Source of the DNA: Bryobacterales bacterium
GTDB lineage: Bacteria; Acidobacteriota; Terriglobia; Bryobacterales; UBA6623
Length of the DNA stretch: 64,000 nt
Direction: 5' to 3'
Assembly: GCA_028819255.1 (NCBI GenBank)
Contig: JAPPMB010000006.1
Span: 1 to 64,000, forward strand
The first letter of the stretch is position 1. Every line of letters starts with the position of its first letter. A program made the position numbers and the translations under genes. Under the pieces are notes generated by a model. That model was not told the DNA's origin and searched no databases. It saw nothing but the letters and a program-made list of their open reading frames with translations. Positions 1 to 9,600 of the stretch are shown piece by piece.

Positions 1-431
1 TCACGGGCCGGAATTTCCAAATCCCTTACGAACGCTTATACGAATGCCATTGGCGTCCCCGGGGAGTGAGACACATGGGACTCAATGCGATCCTGAACCG
101 GTCTGGCCACTGCCCGAATTCGCGTACAGCAGGATCCGGCGGGAGCGGGCCAGGAAGGTGGACGAGCGGAACCGCCTGGAGGGCAAAGTGCGAACGCGCT
201 CCAATGGCCGGCCGCCATTCTCCGTCTTGAGCCAAGCGGCCAAAGGCTGCGACCGCCGACAGGCGCAGCGCTTCCAGTTCATGCAGGTGCCAGCCTGCCC
301 ACCTGCTCCGTCCCCGCGGTCTGGCGCGGCCCTAGCCCGCGCGGCGGCAAAGTGCAATTGGAGCGTGTCCGGTGGGCTGATTCCCCCCAGCGGGGCCAAC
401 GGTGGTCGCGGAAGGAGACCGAAACGTTCTC
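1..431. other. Left-edge stretch without a recognisable gene
   Basis: No reading frame here has a recognisable domain or signal peptide. The overlapping frames on both strands are Arg/Pro/Ala-rich, which is usual for random frames in high-GC DNA. It may hold the downstream flank of a gene lying outside the window. Confidence 0.4.
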
Positions 432-644
432 TTACTGGGCGGCGTCCCTGTTCAAGTGCCCTTCGAAGAGTCCTTCCAAGCGAGCCATGCGCTCACGGAG
501 GTCGGCGACATCTTCCTGCAATACGCGAATGTCGGAGTTCATGCGCGATTGCCCACTTAGGATCAATCCGCCAAGAGTTGCGGTGAGGGCTGCAAGGGCG
601 ACGCCTACGGAGACAACCGCAATGATCAATCCCTTGCCGTTCAC
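432..644 (-). CDS. Small membrane-anchored coiled-coil protein
   Basis: A 70-residue protein. Residues about 7-29 form one hydrophobic membrane segment rich in Val, Ala, Leu and Gly. From about residue 34 an acidic/basic helix follows (VLQEDVADLRERMARLEGLF) with the heptad spacing of a short coiled coil. It is probably anchored in the inner membrane with the coiled coil able to oligomerise. Similar tiny proteins are common in bacteria and have no assigned role. No operon partner is visible on either side. It could be the anchor of a multimer or a remnant; the clean amphipathic pattern favours a real gene. Confidence 0.6.
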   Translation of the reverse strand: MNGKGLIIAVVSVGVALAALTATLGGLILSGQSRMNSDIRVLQEDVADLRERMARLEGLFEGHLNRDAAQ

Positions 645-1331
645 TTGCCTAATGCTAGCATCGGTGTTCTGGCAAGAAAGGGTGTCGCGATCACTCTTGC
701 GTTATTCGACCGCTCTCGGGAACTGTCGGCGAAACCGCTTCATTTGAGCCTCTTCCGCAAGACTAATGGGCTGGAAGCGAGTTTCTCCGCTTCCGGCAGC
801 ACGGTTCCGTCACAGGCGTCCGGCGGCTGCGCCATCGTGCTTCAGGTCGCGTTGAGGATTGGGCGAGACCGGAAGGGGGCGGCGTCAGCCGTGCGCCCAA
901 GGCGGTCCTCGGCGTGTGCCGGAGCCGGATCCGTGCGCGGTCGGGGCGGCGGTGTCTTGGGGCGGGAATACGCGTCAGCGGAAGGGTTCTCTACGTCCGG
1001 CACGCACGAGGTCCCTAAGCATAGCGGGCGTCGCTGCCTGACATTGGATTCGGGCGTTGCCCCCGGAATGGAGAAGGCTGCTCGCGGAAATGCATCCGCC
1101 CAACGGACATGAGGCTTCCTTGCGGGAACCCGCAAACGGGTGCAAATAGTGGATCGTTGAGCTTCACGCTGGCCGCTGCTCCCCCAGAGGACACCTCGGA
1201 CACGGCCCCGCTTGGCTGTCGGAGCGGACTGCAGCCCTCCCAAGGAGCCAGCCCAGCAGCTTCAGTCGAGAGAACTTCGTTCCGAGGACCGGACTGGCCG
1301 AGCGGACACCGACAGTCACAGTCTGGAGGTG
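645..1331. other. Intergenic stretch, no gene recognised
   Basis: Frames on both strands are open, but the translations lack hydrophobic cores, motifs or family likeness. I see no convincing hairpin or promoter. Confidence 0.4.
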
Positions 1332-2885
1332 TCAGTGAGCGCCAGACTGTAGTGATCCCGACCAATGAACCCGCTCGGCGACGAATCGTGCGAAGGCACC
1401 GACGTCCTGATCAATACTCGCGCCGTCCAGGGCGTTCAGGTACTCCGCCCGATCCTCAACACGAATGACTGTCCATGGATGGCCCCCGGAGGCCAGCATG
1501 GTGTTCATCAGGAACCGAGCCATGCGTCCGTTCCCGTCCGGATAAGGATGCACATAACCCATGAGCCAATGCCCTAGGACGGCTCTGACACCTGGTACCG
1601 GCTCGCTCCTCAGCAATTCGAACACCGTAGCCATGGCATCGCCGACCACTTCCCAGCGGGGCGGCACATACCGTGAAGTGCGAATGTACACCGTGTCGTT
1701 GCGATAGCCCGCGAGAGCGGATGCCGGGATCAAGCCCGCCGCCACACATGGCCGGAAGAGTTCCCGGTGCCATTCGCGGTGGCTCCCTTGCACAAGGTCC
1801 GCAGGCTCCGCTCCGGCAATGATCCTCGCGATGTCTCGCTTAACGAGTTGAAACGCCTGCCAGTACCCTCGCGCGGCCAATGCGTCCCGGTCCGCCCGGT
1901 CTGTGTCGTTGTCGTCCGAGTTCCAGTTCCCGGAGGCGACGCGCGCGATCAATTCCGGCGACACGCGATAACCCTCGATCGACAACGAGTGATAGGCGTC
2001 GCTTTGGTAGACGCCATCGATGATCTCCAGATAGGTGCCAGGGTTGTCCGGCAGCCCCGGAGGGTCTGGGAACGACCTGAGGACATCCGCCCGCATGGTC
2101 TCCCACATGGCCTCGATTCGGCTGGCTATCGGAGGCGCACGTCTGGTCACCGTCAATGCGCCGGCCCGCCCGTCCGGCGCGAAGGGGTCCCTTTCCCGGA
2201 CGTCGTATCCGGCTGCCCTCATGGCGCTCAGGATTTCATCCGCATCGTCTTCCCGGCCGATCCTTCGGCACGCCCCTGCCAGCCGGCCGGCAACGACCGA
2301 GCGCCCGGCTTCCAGCAGACAACGCAAGATTTCCGAGATGTCGGTGACATTGGCGAGAACTACACGGGTCTCGACCGGATTGCGACCAATGAACCTCTCC
2401 GAGATGCGCACGAGGGCCGCGGACGGCGAATACAGGCGCAAACCGTCTCGTTCGGTGAGGTCCGAAGCGCGCGGCTGATCTCTCACCTTCAGGTCGAAGA
2501 GCGACGTTCCGAACGGCAGTTCGATCTTGTTGTTCGCCCCGTTCGGACTATGCACGACCACCAGTGCGGGAATGACCGTGTTGTCGGCATGCAGCAGGAG
2601 GGACTGCTCGGGCGAGAGACGCCATCTCCCTTGGAACCGAGCATCGCAGTAGCGAGCGCAGAACTCCCAGAACGACGCGTACCACGGAGTGCTGTCGCCG
2701 GCGCGTGTGCCCGGGTCCGAAGAAACCAGCCAGCCCTTCATGACGTTCCGCAAGAAGCCGTTCCGCATCAGACGCTCCCGGTGGACGCGGGTGAGCTCTT
2801 TCGACTCGAACACGCGCCGCCCGTCGTGCTGAAGCCTTCTGAGGACGGCCAGTGAAGCGGCGAGCTTTTCGTTCGGTGTGGGCAT
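1332..2885 (-). CDS. Fic-domain protein with N-terminal AbiEi-like winged-helix region and class II inhibitory motif
   Basis: A 517-residue protein. The Fic active-site loop HPYPDGNGRMAR lies at residues 446-457 with the catalytic His446. Fic enzymes transfer AMP or related groups from nucleotides to hydroxyl side chains of target proteins. SLSIEG at about 300-305 matches the inhibitory (S/T)xxxE(G/N) motif in front of the Fic core (Glu304), so this is a class II self-inhibited type. The first about 90 residues (RLQHDGRRVFESKEL and GFLRNVMKGWLVS) resemble the winged-helix region of AbiEi-type antitoxins, which suggests DNA binding or autoregulation. I chose the ATG at 2885 because it follows AGGGAAG at a fitting distance; an ATG at 3014 would add 43 unlikely residues. 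It stands alone, with no Fic antitoxin gene beside it, consistent with built-in inhibition. Confidence 0.85.
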   Translation of the reverse strand: MPTPNEKLAASLAVLRRLQHDGRRVFESKELTRVHRERLMRNGFLRNVMKGWLVSSDPGTRAGDSTPWYASFWEFCARYCDARFQGRWRLSPEQSLLLHADNTVIPALVVVHSPNGANNKIELPFGTSLFDLKVRDQPRASDLTERDGLRLYSPSAALVRISERFIGRNPVETRVVLANVTDISEILRCLLEAGRSVVAGRLAGACRRIGREDDADEILSAMRAAGYDVRERDPFAPDGRAGALTVTRRAPPIASRIEAMWETMRADVLRSFPDPPGLPDNPGTYLEIIDGVYQSDAYHSLSIEGYRVSPELIARVASGNWNSDDNDTDRADRDALAARGYWQAFQLVKRDIARIIAGAEPADLVQGSHREWHRELFRPCVAAGLIPASALAGYRNDTVYIRTSRYVPPRWEVVGDAMATVFELLRSEPVPGVRAVLGHWLMGYVHPYPDGNGRMARFLMNTMLASGGHPWTVIRVEDRAEYLNALDGASIDQDVGAFARFVAERVHWSGSLQSGAH

Positions 2886-3562
2886 GCAGCGCACTTCCCT
2901 GTGTATGCTTACAAGTGTATAATGTTGCGGAACAACAAGTTCTTCCTGTCGTAGCATTCCAAGTGAATAGTGCTGTACAGGCATGAGTGGATTCCGCTCC
3001 GCAGGCCCGCCCACAGGTTGGGGAGGCTGGCGGTGGCTTGGCGGAACCAGTTCAGCAGGGAACCAGGGACTGGGAATCGAGAGTCCGAATCAGGTCCCGC
3101 CGCGTGCAAGAAGCAAGACCCGACTGAACCGTGTGCGCGGTCCAGTCTCCGAAGACGACCATCGGCGCTGACGAGACCCAACTTGAGCGATGCTGAGTCG
3201 CTGACCACGTCCCGCGGCGATTCGATGTAGAATCGCAAATGCGGAAGCGAGCAATCCGGCTGCCCGGACGGGCGGGCCCCTTGTGGGGCACCTCTGAAAG
3301 ATAAGACCCCTCTCGTCTTTCGTCTCCGTATTGAATCGAGTGGCGAATTCCGGCAACTGTCCTGAACCCGACCGGGCTTCCCGCTGCACCGTCGATGTCG
3401 CGGACAGGCTTCTGGCTGTCAGCTCTGCCACGGTACACCCGCAATCGCGCGGCCTCATCGTCCCCGGGGTGGCCCGCGAACACAAGATCCGCGGGCAACA
3501 TGACAGCGGTCGCCGAGTACGCCAGATGGCCTGACATGACGGAAGTCACACGAATCGTGACG
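2886..3562. other. Upstream region of the Fic gene, otherwise empty
   Basis: The part next to the Fic start is AT-richer (TGTATA at 2916-2921, which is TATACA on the minus strand and a possible -10 box). The remainder to 3562 carries only long frames without family likeness. Confidence 0.3.
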
Positions 3563-5185
3563 TCATTCCGGCAGGGCAAAAGTGAATACGGCGTGACCTG
3601 ACGCGACAGTCACATACTGCTTGCCGTCAGCCTCGTATGTGATGGGGGACGCTGCGATCTGTCCGCCTAGATAACGCTCCCACAGCATCTCTCCGCTGGT
3701 GGCGTCAATGGCGTAGAAGTACCCCTCCCTGCTGCCCGAGAACAGGACATTGCTGGCGGTCGTCAGCAGACCCGAGTCGGTGACATCGGTCATGGAAAAC
3801 TCCCAGACCATCTCGCCGGTGAGCGGGTTCAGTGCTCGAATCGCACCATACCCGTCATCCTCGGTGTAGTTCATGAAGCGACGGCGCGATGTCGCCGAAA
3901 CAGGACTCCGGGGCGACCCGCCGAGATAGCGGGTGCCGGGCTCGTACTCCTGCTCCCACTTGAAGTAAACCGAGTAGTACCCCTCCCACACGGGAAGGTA
4001 GAACAGCTCCGTGACCGGGCTGAACGACGGAGCGTACCAGTTCGTCGCGCCCTGCACTCCCGGCCAGGTCTTGGTTCCCTCGCTGCTGGGTCCCTGCCCA
4101 GGAATCTTCACCGGGCGTCCATCCTCGTCCAGGCCCGCCGCCCAGGTCTGCTTCACGAACGCCTTGCCGAGCAGAAACTCCCCGGTCTCCCGGTCCAGCA
4201 CGTAGTAGAACCCGTTTCGATTCCCCCACAGCATCAGCTTGCGGGGACTACCCTCCCAGTCCATGTCGACCAGGACCGGGATCTGCACCGCGTCCCAGTC
4301 CCATTCGTCGTGCGGCGTGAACTGGAAGTGCCAGCGCAGCTTTCCGGTGTCCGGATCGAGAGCGATTACGGAGTCCGTGTAGAGGTTGTCGCCCGGCCGC
4401 ACGTCCGGGTTCCAGTCGGGCGCGGGGTTCCCGACGCCCCAATAGGTGAGGTTGAGGTCCGGGTCGTAGGATCCCGTGAGCCAGATCGAGCCGCCCCCGG
4501 TCTTCCAAGCGTCGTTCTCCCAGGTCTCGTGTCCTGGTTCGCCGGGGCCGGGAATCGTGTAGAAACGCCACTCCTCCTCGCCGGTCTCGGCATCGTAGGC
4601 AGCAAGATAGCCGCGGATGCCGAACTCCCCGCCGGCCGTGCCCACGATGACCTTTCCGTTGATGATCAGCGGCGCCACCGTGAGCGCGTAGCCCTTCTCG
4701 TAGTCTTCGACAACCGTGGTCTGCCAGACCTTGTTCCCCGTCTTGGCATCGACCGCGATGAGTTTCGCATCGAGGGTGCCCCAGTAGAGAGTCTCGCCGA
4801 GGATGGCTGGCCCGCGGTTGACGCGGCCGCAGCACGGATAGATCCGCGTCGGCAGCTCGTGCTCGAACACCCAGAATTCACGTCCGGTCCGGGGGTCGAG
4901 CGCGACCAGCTTGTTGGGCGGCTCGGTCAGATACATCACGCCGTCCACCACCAGCGGCGTGGTCTGGAACTTGTCGGTGGAGGCGGCCTGATAGACCCAT
5001 TCCAGTTCGAGATCGGCGACGTTGGTGAGGTGCACTCCCTTGAGGCCGCTGTGGTGCTGGCTGAAGTAGGTCCCGTTGTAGGTCAGCCAGTTGTGCGGTT
5101 CGGAAGCCGCCTGCTCCAGGCGGCGCTGGTCCACCTGGGCTCCAAGGCCGGTCGCGGCCAAGACCGCAAGAATCCAGAAACGCAT
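3563..5185 (-). CDS. PQQ-dependent (quinoprotein) alcohol dehydrogenase, lanthanide-type active site
   Basis: A 540-residue quinoprotein beta-propeller that oxidises primary alcohols in the periplasm using PQQ. The N-terminus MRFWILAVLAATGLGAQ is a short export signal. Adjacent cysteines 118-119 (YPCCGR) match the disulfide ring over PQQ. Metal-ligand stretches GGEFG and GVGNPAPDW are present. The catalytic aspartate is D296 in HDEWDWDA, followed two residues later by D298. In the family, Asp at that +2 position (XoxF, PedH) coordinates a lanthanide, whereas calcium enzymes have a smaller residue. There is no C-terminal cytochrome c domain, so a separate electron acceptor is required. Start chosen at the ATG before the signal peptide. 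It is transcribed divergently from dtd, 66 bp away. No PQQ biosynthesis genes are nearby. Confidence 0.88.
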   Translation of the reverse strand: MRFWILAVLAATGLGAQVDQRRLEQAASEPHNWLTYNGTYFSQHHSGLKGVHLTNVADLELEWVYQAASTDKFQTTPLVVDGVMYLTEPPNKLVALDPRTGREFWVFEHELPTRIYPCCGRVNRGPAILGETLYWGTLDAKLIAVDAKTGNKVWQTTVVEDYEKGYALTVAPLIINGKVIVGTAGGEFGIRGYLAAYDAETGEEEWRFYTIPGPGEPGHETWENDAWKTGGGSIWLTGSYDPDLNLTYWGVGNPAPDWNPDVRPGDNLYTDSVIALDPDTGKLRWHFQFTPHDEWDWDAVQIPVLVDMDWEGSPRKLMLWGNRNGFYYVLDRETGEFLLGKAFVKQTWAAGLDEDGRPVKIPGQGPSSEGTKTWPGVQGATNWYAPSFSPVTELFYLPVWEGYYSVYFKWEQEYEPGTRYLGGSPRSPVSATSRRRFMNYTEDDGYGAIRALNPLTGEMVWEFSMTDVTDSGLLTTASNVLFSGSREGYFYAIDATSGEMLWERYLGGQIAASPITYEADGKQYVTVASGHAVFTFALPE

Positions 5186-5251
5186 CGAAATAGCATAGCC
5201 AACCGCAGCGAGGCACCCGCTTCCACCGGACACCACTACAATGGCGCTGTT

Positions 5252-5701
5252 GTGCGGGCGGTGATCCAGCGTGTCAGCTATGCGGAGGTCGTGATCGACG
5301 GTAGGTCGGAGGCCCGGATAGAGGACGGTCTCCTGGCGCTGGTGGGCGTTGGGGGCAACGACACGTCCAAGGACGCCGCCTATCTCGCGGCCAAGACTGC
5401 GGGCTTGCGGATTTTTGAAGGGGACAACGGCAGGATGACGAAGTCGGTCCGCGATGTCGGGGGCGAGATCCTCGCCGTCCCGCAGTTCACGCTCTACGGA
5501 GACGTGAGGCGGGGCCTGCGCCCCAGCTTCGACGGCGCGGCACCCCCGGCTGCGGCGAAGCGACTCTACGACGAGTATCTCGATCGACTGCGGGCGGAGA
5601 ACCTGACGGTCAAGACCGGCGTGTTCCGTGCAATGATGCGGGTCGCCCTTGCGAACGAGGGGCCGGTCACAATCCTGTTGGACTCGACGAAGCTGCTGTA
5701 G
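5252..5701 (+). CDS. dtd: D-aminoacyl-tRNA deacylase
   Basis: A 149-residue protein, the usual Dtd length. It hydrolyses D-amino acids (and glycine) from mischarged tRNA in the cytoplasm, protecting translation. The start reads as RAVIQRVSYAEVVIDG after a GTG initiation codon, matching the near-universal N-terminus. The two signature active-site motifs are present: PQFTLYGDVRRGLRPSF (usually SQFTLYAD...RRPSF) around residue 80, and NEGPVTILLDS near the C-terminus (the Gly-Pro motif that reads chirality). The first motif has Pro-Gln instead of Ser-Gln. It is a single gene, divergent from the PQQ dehydrogenase. Confidence 0.93.
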   Translation: MRAVIQRVSYAEVVIDGRSEARIEDGLLALVGVGGNDTSKDAAYLAAKTAGLRIFEGDNGRMTKSVRDVGGEILAVPQFTLYGDVRRGLRPSFDGAAPPAAAKRLYDEYLDRLRAENLTVKTGVFRAMMRVALANEGPVTILLDSTKLL

Positions 5702-6217
5702 GAACACACACCGAGTCCCGGCCGCCCGGTTTGGGTTCGCGGCCAGTCAGCGCTCTACGATGTTCGGTAGCGACTTCCGGTTGACAAGGGAGCAAGACGG
5801 AGGGGTGGACAGAACAGGTGTCTGCCCTTGCGCAAACCGAACATTGAATCTGGCTGCCGGACGCAGCGGTTCCCAGAGGACATCGATCCCGTGGCTGGCC
5901 CAGGCGCATTCTCCGACGCAGACTGGGCATGCGAAGTCGCATCGGGCCGGATACGCCCACGCTCGCACTTACCGGGCGTTCCACATCCTGGCGCGCCCAT
6001 CCGGAAGCTCTTGGAAGCGGCCAGTAGCTCGGGGAATCCCGGTGACCTGGGGAACTCGCAACGCGCGAAGGAGATACCGTTTTGAGGCCGGGCCGGAACC
6101 GGCTGTCCGGTCGCGACGGAACGTCAAATCAACCGATCGAGGCGCAGCTGGGAGTCAGCGCATGGCTCAGCCCCTTGGCTGACGGGCCACTGCGCCTTGC
6201 GATGGAGAGACTCGCCC
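5702..6217. other. Intergenic stretch, no gene recognised
   Basis: Between dtd and the Uma2-family gene, which reads towards it. Frames are open but featureless. No clear terminator hairpin with a T-tract was found. Confidence 0.35.
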
Positions 6218-6973
6218 TTAGGATTCGTGGCCCGTCCAAGTGGCACGAGCCGTGACGCTCCGCAGTCGCTCCTCCAGTGCCCGTATCCGCTCCTCCGCGA
6301 TCCGCAACCGTCGCTCGGCTTCCTTCAGGTCGCCGGTGAACTCGTTCCCTGTGTCCGGGTCCCGGAATACCACCACCGTCGCCCCGTCCTGCCTGAGGCT
6401 GCGCAGATCCAACGCCAGCACTTCGCTCCGTAGCCAGATGCCCCTGCCCTCGCGCTCCACGGCTTCCACCGGGCCGAACCGCCCCCCGCTCGCCGCGTAG
6501 CCCTCCAGTGGCCTCCCCATCAGGGACCCTTGTGGATCCAGCCGCCAGTACTCGCGCACCCCGATCCGGGCGTACTCCGTCGCCTTGTGCCGGGCGTCGT
6601 TCTCCGCCGTCGACGGTGACGCCACCTCCAGCACGAAGTCCGGCGCCTTGCCGTCCTCCCAGACCCTGAACGAGCTGCGGTCCCCGCCGCGGCCGACGCC
6701 GAACACCACCTGCAGGTCCGGCTGCAGGCGCGCCCTGTTGTTGCCGCGCTGGTAGTACACCACCAGCTCCATGGCCACGAGCACGTCCTTGCGCCCCCTG
6801 AAGTGGCTGTCCAACGCCACCTTGGCCCGGCTGACCGCGTCGCCGTGCCAGACGCTCTGGGCGATCCAGCGCCCCTCCGGGTACTCGACGCCGTCGGGCT
6901 CCGGCAGCGCCGCATCCCGGGCATCCGTGGCTGCAGAGGGGAATCGCTTCGTGATCGTGGCCGTGGCCGGCAT
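6218..6973 (-). CDS. Uma2-family (DUF820) putative nuclease with C-terminal coiled coil
   Basis: A 251-residue protein. The Uma2/DUF820 core runs from about residue 40 to 200 and shows the PD-(D/E)XK-like signature: PDLQVVFG, then APDFVLEVASPS, then a helix KATEYARIGVREYWRLDP. Restriction-like catalytic residues of this fold are the Asp of PDF, the Glu of LEV and the downstream Lys/Tyr helix. The last about 45 residues (LKEAERRLRIAEERIRALEE) are a coiled coil, common in Uma2 proteins. Biochemical function is unknown for most members; they occur in many copies in genomes and are often linked with mobile DNA. No partner gene is adjacent. Confidence 0.85.
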   Translation of the reverse strand: MPATATITKRFPSAATDARDAALPEPDGVEYPEGRWIAQSVWHGDAVSRAKVALDSHFRGRKDVLVAMELVVYYQRGNNRARLQPDLQVVFGVGRGGDRSSFRVWEDGKAPDFVLEVASPSTAENDARHKATEYARIGVREYWRLDPQGSLMGRPLEGYAASGGRFGPVEAVEREGRGIWLRSEVLALDLRSLRQDGATVVVFRDPDTGNEFTGDLKEAERRLRIAEERIRALEERLRSVTARATWTGHES

Positions 6974-7628
6974 GTCGGGCCTGAGGCCGCGCGGGCGGCC
7001 TTCCTTCCCATCCTACTCCAGCCCAAGTGCGTCCGATGCCACCGAACTGAGGCCGCCCGGCCTCCCCACCGGCATTCGATCGCACCTGCGAGCACGAGCT
7101 GGGGCCCCTGGAGGAACGGCAAATGGGACGGTGCTCTTGGAGGATCGTAAGCCTGCCTGCACCTATTCCGGCACGGCCCAAGGGTTACGAGGGTGAACAA
7201 GTGAGCCAGCGCCTCGTCGAGGATCTCTGCCGGGCGGCCGCACAGCGGCACCCGGCGCTTGCGCTCTAATCTTCGTGCGCGTGGTCAGGACGGTCCGAAT
7301 GCGACCGGCCGTGTCAATCTCGGTCCGCTCGCCGTCGCGCACCTGATGGGAAACCGAACCCAAGCGGCGCACACACCAGTTCGGAAGTCGGCGCCAGCTC
7401 GGGTTGCTCAGCAAGCCCACCTCGCCGACATGGTGTGAAGCGATGTGCGAGCGCCGGCACGGTTGCCGTGCGTCGCGGCCTCGAAGGCCTCCCCCGATGC
7501 TCGATCCCGGCGTGAGAACCGAGGACCGCCGTGACATCTTGCCCGAGTCGCCGGTCGCCTTGTTGGAACGACGGGGCCACACTGAGCATGGCGACGGATC
7601 TCAGGCTCTGGAAATTGGCGACGAGGCT
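6974..7628. other. Intergenic stretch, no gene recognised
   Basis: Between the Uma2-family gene and the OLD-like nuclease. The open frames here give low-complexity Arg/Pro/Gly-rich peptides with no family likeness. Confidence 0.35.
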
Positions 7629-9425
7629 TCACACGGACTCGCCGGAGCCGCGCGCCCCCCCGAACAAGTCGACCAGCAGCCCCAGCTTTTCGGAGACCTC
7701 CTCCGCGACGGCCTCCGCGTCTACGAAGGTGACCAGCCGGTGCAGGTCGCGCTTCCGCAGCAACATGGCGTGGCCCATCTTGTCGGCCAGCCGCCGAAAG
7801 AACTCCTCGGCAAAGTCGCTCAGCTTGAGCTGTTCGGTTCTGGCTTCCCACAACAGCCGCGCCGCATCGGGATTCATTCCCTTCCACGTCTGAAAGTCAC
7901 GTTCGCGGTCATCGAACACCCTCTCCAGCACCAGTTCGTCGAGAACTTCGTTGGTTTCGTCTCGAGTCGGTTTGAAGAGCGGCGTGTCTCGGTATGCGTG
8001 AGCCGTGTATGCCCGGAGAACCTCGGGGCTGACGATGTAGTTCTCGATCTCGTACCGTTTCCAATAGGACGTGATCAGGCCTCCGTTCTCGGAATCCTCC
8101 CGCAGGCGTCCGTTGCGGTCACGGATCGCCAGCCCCTTCAGCTTCGGCAGCATCGGCCGAAGCGCAAAGAAGTGTCGGTCGGGGCTGAACCCGAATCCTC
8201 CTTCGACGCGCTCCAGTTCGGAATCCTGATCCGGCTCGGGATAGTTGTCCTGGACGTAGTACACGTTTGCGTTCTCGTCCCACAGATCGGCGGCAGGATG
8301 GCGCAGTCTTGTTGCGAGTGCCTGCAGCACGGCAAGGTCGGTTCCGCCCTCAACGTAGAGCACGTATCCCCGCTGCCTCGCCCGGATGTAGTGCTCTGCC
8401 CCGAAGTGCCGCAGCGCAGAGACGATGTCGGTCTTGGATGCCAATTGGTCGGCCCCTCCGCCGAAGAGCAACGTCAGGTTGCGGTCAAGCGCCTCGTTCA
8501 GAATGACTTCGGAGTGGGTTATGAGGACGACTTGGGAGTTGTTGCGCGCTGCTTCATCGCGCAGCAGGACATAGGCCTGTCTCTGGCGAAGGATCTCGAG
8601 ATGCGCATCCGGTTCGTCGATTAGAAGAACACTGCGAGGATGCGAATGCAGGTACGCGAGAATCAGAAGCATCTGCTGAAGGCCCCGACCCGCAAGGGCG
8701 ATGTCTACCGGCCTGTGAATCTCGGGCTGACGATAGAAGAGGTCGATCGCTCCTCTCCCCGTCTCACTGGGATCTCCCAAGTCCACGGCGAACAGACGTT
8801 TCATCAGCCTCCCTATTTGTGACCAAGCCTCGCGGTCCTTCCGGCGCACCATCAGACACAGGTTGCGCAGGACCTGAGCCGTCTGACCCTGCCCAAGCAG
8901 AACATCGATTCGGCCGGGTTGAATGATCGGCTCCTCGGTCTCGATGCCGGACATCGGGTAAAGCAGCCGGACATCCAGCCTCGCTGCCGCCTCAATGAAC
9001 TCGGGGGTTTCCAGAGTCGCTTCGTCGGGCGTGCAGTACACCGCCTCATCCCCGGAACAGCGAAACCGCATGGTTACGGGTTTGACACGATTGTCGTGAA
9101 GGACGCCGAGCGTGATTTCGAGCGGTGTGTTCTTGGGACCGGTTCTGACGACCATGTTGTGCCAGTAGTCGCGCGCGCTTCGGACCGGAACCGCAACGAC
9201 GGCTAGTCGGCTGAGGCCGGTCGCGGTGCGCTTCCTGGGAGGAGCCCCGCCCTTACGGTGGAACCATGTCCGCACCGCCTGAGACCAAAGCGCTATCGAC
9301 TGAAGCACCGTCGTCTTGCCGCAGTTGTTGGGGCCGACCAGGACAGCGGGATGGTCGAGTTCGATGTGAGTGCTGTCGCCAAACCCCTTGAAGTTGCGGA
9401 CTATTAGGTAGTGCAGGTGTCTCAT
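7629..9425 (-). CDS. OLD-family-like AAA ATPase with C-terminal TOPRIM nuclease region
   Basis: A 598-residue SMC/AAA-like protein. Walker A GPNNCGKTT is at 31-39. The signature-like LAGRGLQQML is at 244-253, Walker B VLLIDEP at 266-272 and the sensor LITHS at 301-305. The C-terminal half has a TOPRIM-like pattern: LYVEGGTD at 356-363 (acidic Glu359), then LAIRDRNG at about 432-439 and RYEIENYIVSPE at 457-467, the ExExY-like element common in OLD-type proteins. Single-gene (class 1) OLD nucleases of about 550-600 residues act against phage or foreign DNA, and the length fits. Start is the ATG before a typical HYLIVRNFKGF beta strand. No UvrD-like helicase (Gabija) or reverse transcriptase (retron) partner lies beside it, so a stand-alone defence nuclease is the inference. 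Confidence 0.8.
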   Translation of the reverse strand: MRHLHYLIVRNFKGFGDSTHIELDHPAVLVGPNNCGKTTVLQSIALWSQAVRTWFHRKGGAPPRKRTATGLSRLAVVAVPVRSARDYWHNMVVRTGPKNTPLEITLGVLHDNRVKPVTMRFRCSGDEAVYCTPDEATLETPEFIEAAARLDVRLLYPMSGIETEEPIIQPGRIDVLLGQGQTAQVLRNLCLMVRRKDREAWSQIGRLMKRLFAVDLGDPSETGRGAIDLFYRQPEIHRPVDIALAGRGLQQMLLILAYLHSHPRSVLLIDEPDAHLEILRQRQAYVLLRDEAARNNSQVVLITHSEVILNEALDRNLTLLFGGGADQLASKTDIVSALRHFGAEHYIRARQRGYVLYVEGGTDLAVLQALATRLRHPAADLWDENANVYYVQDNYPEPDQDSELERVEGGFGFSPDRHFFALRPMLPKLKGLAIRDRNGRLREDSENGGLITSYWKRYEIENYIVSPEVLRAYTAHAYRDTPLFKPTRDETNEVLDELVLERVFDDRERDFQTWKGMNPDAARLLWEARTEQLKLSDFAEEFFRRLADKMGHAMLLRKRDLHRLVTFVDAEAVAEEVSEKLGLLVDLFGGARGSGESV

Positions 9426-9600
9426 CTTCTCGATCTACTCGATACCGGAAGGCCAGGCCCCATCGCCAAGAAGAGCACTTCACAGAATTGGCGGCGATAG
9501 CGCCAAGCATCCTCTTCCTCGCATCGCATCAGAGGCTCCGAGTCGCCGTTGAGAACGGCCCGAACGGACCTGTCGGAACTACCGGGACCACTTCGGCTCC

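Noticed and set aside
1767-2855. A 362-codon plus-strand frame opposite the Fic gene
   Set aside because: Antisense shadow of the Fic gene; no domain or leader.
3052-3579. A 175-codon minus-strand frame upstream of the Fic gene
   Set aside because: Starts and ends arbitrarily, has no family likeness and no ribosome-binding site.
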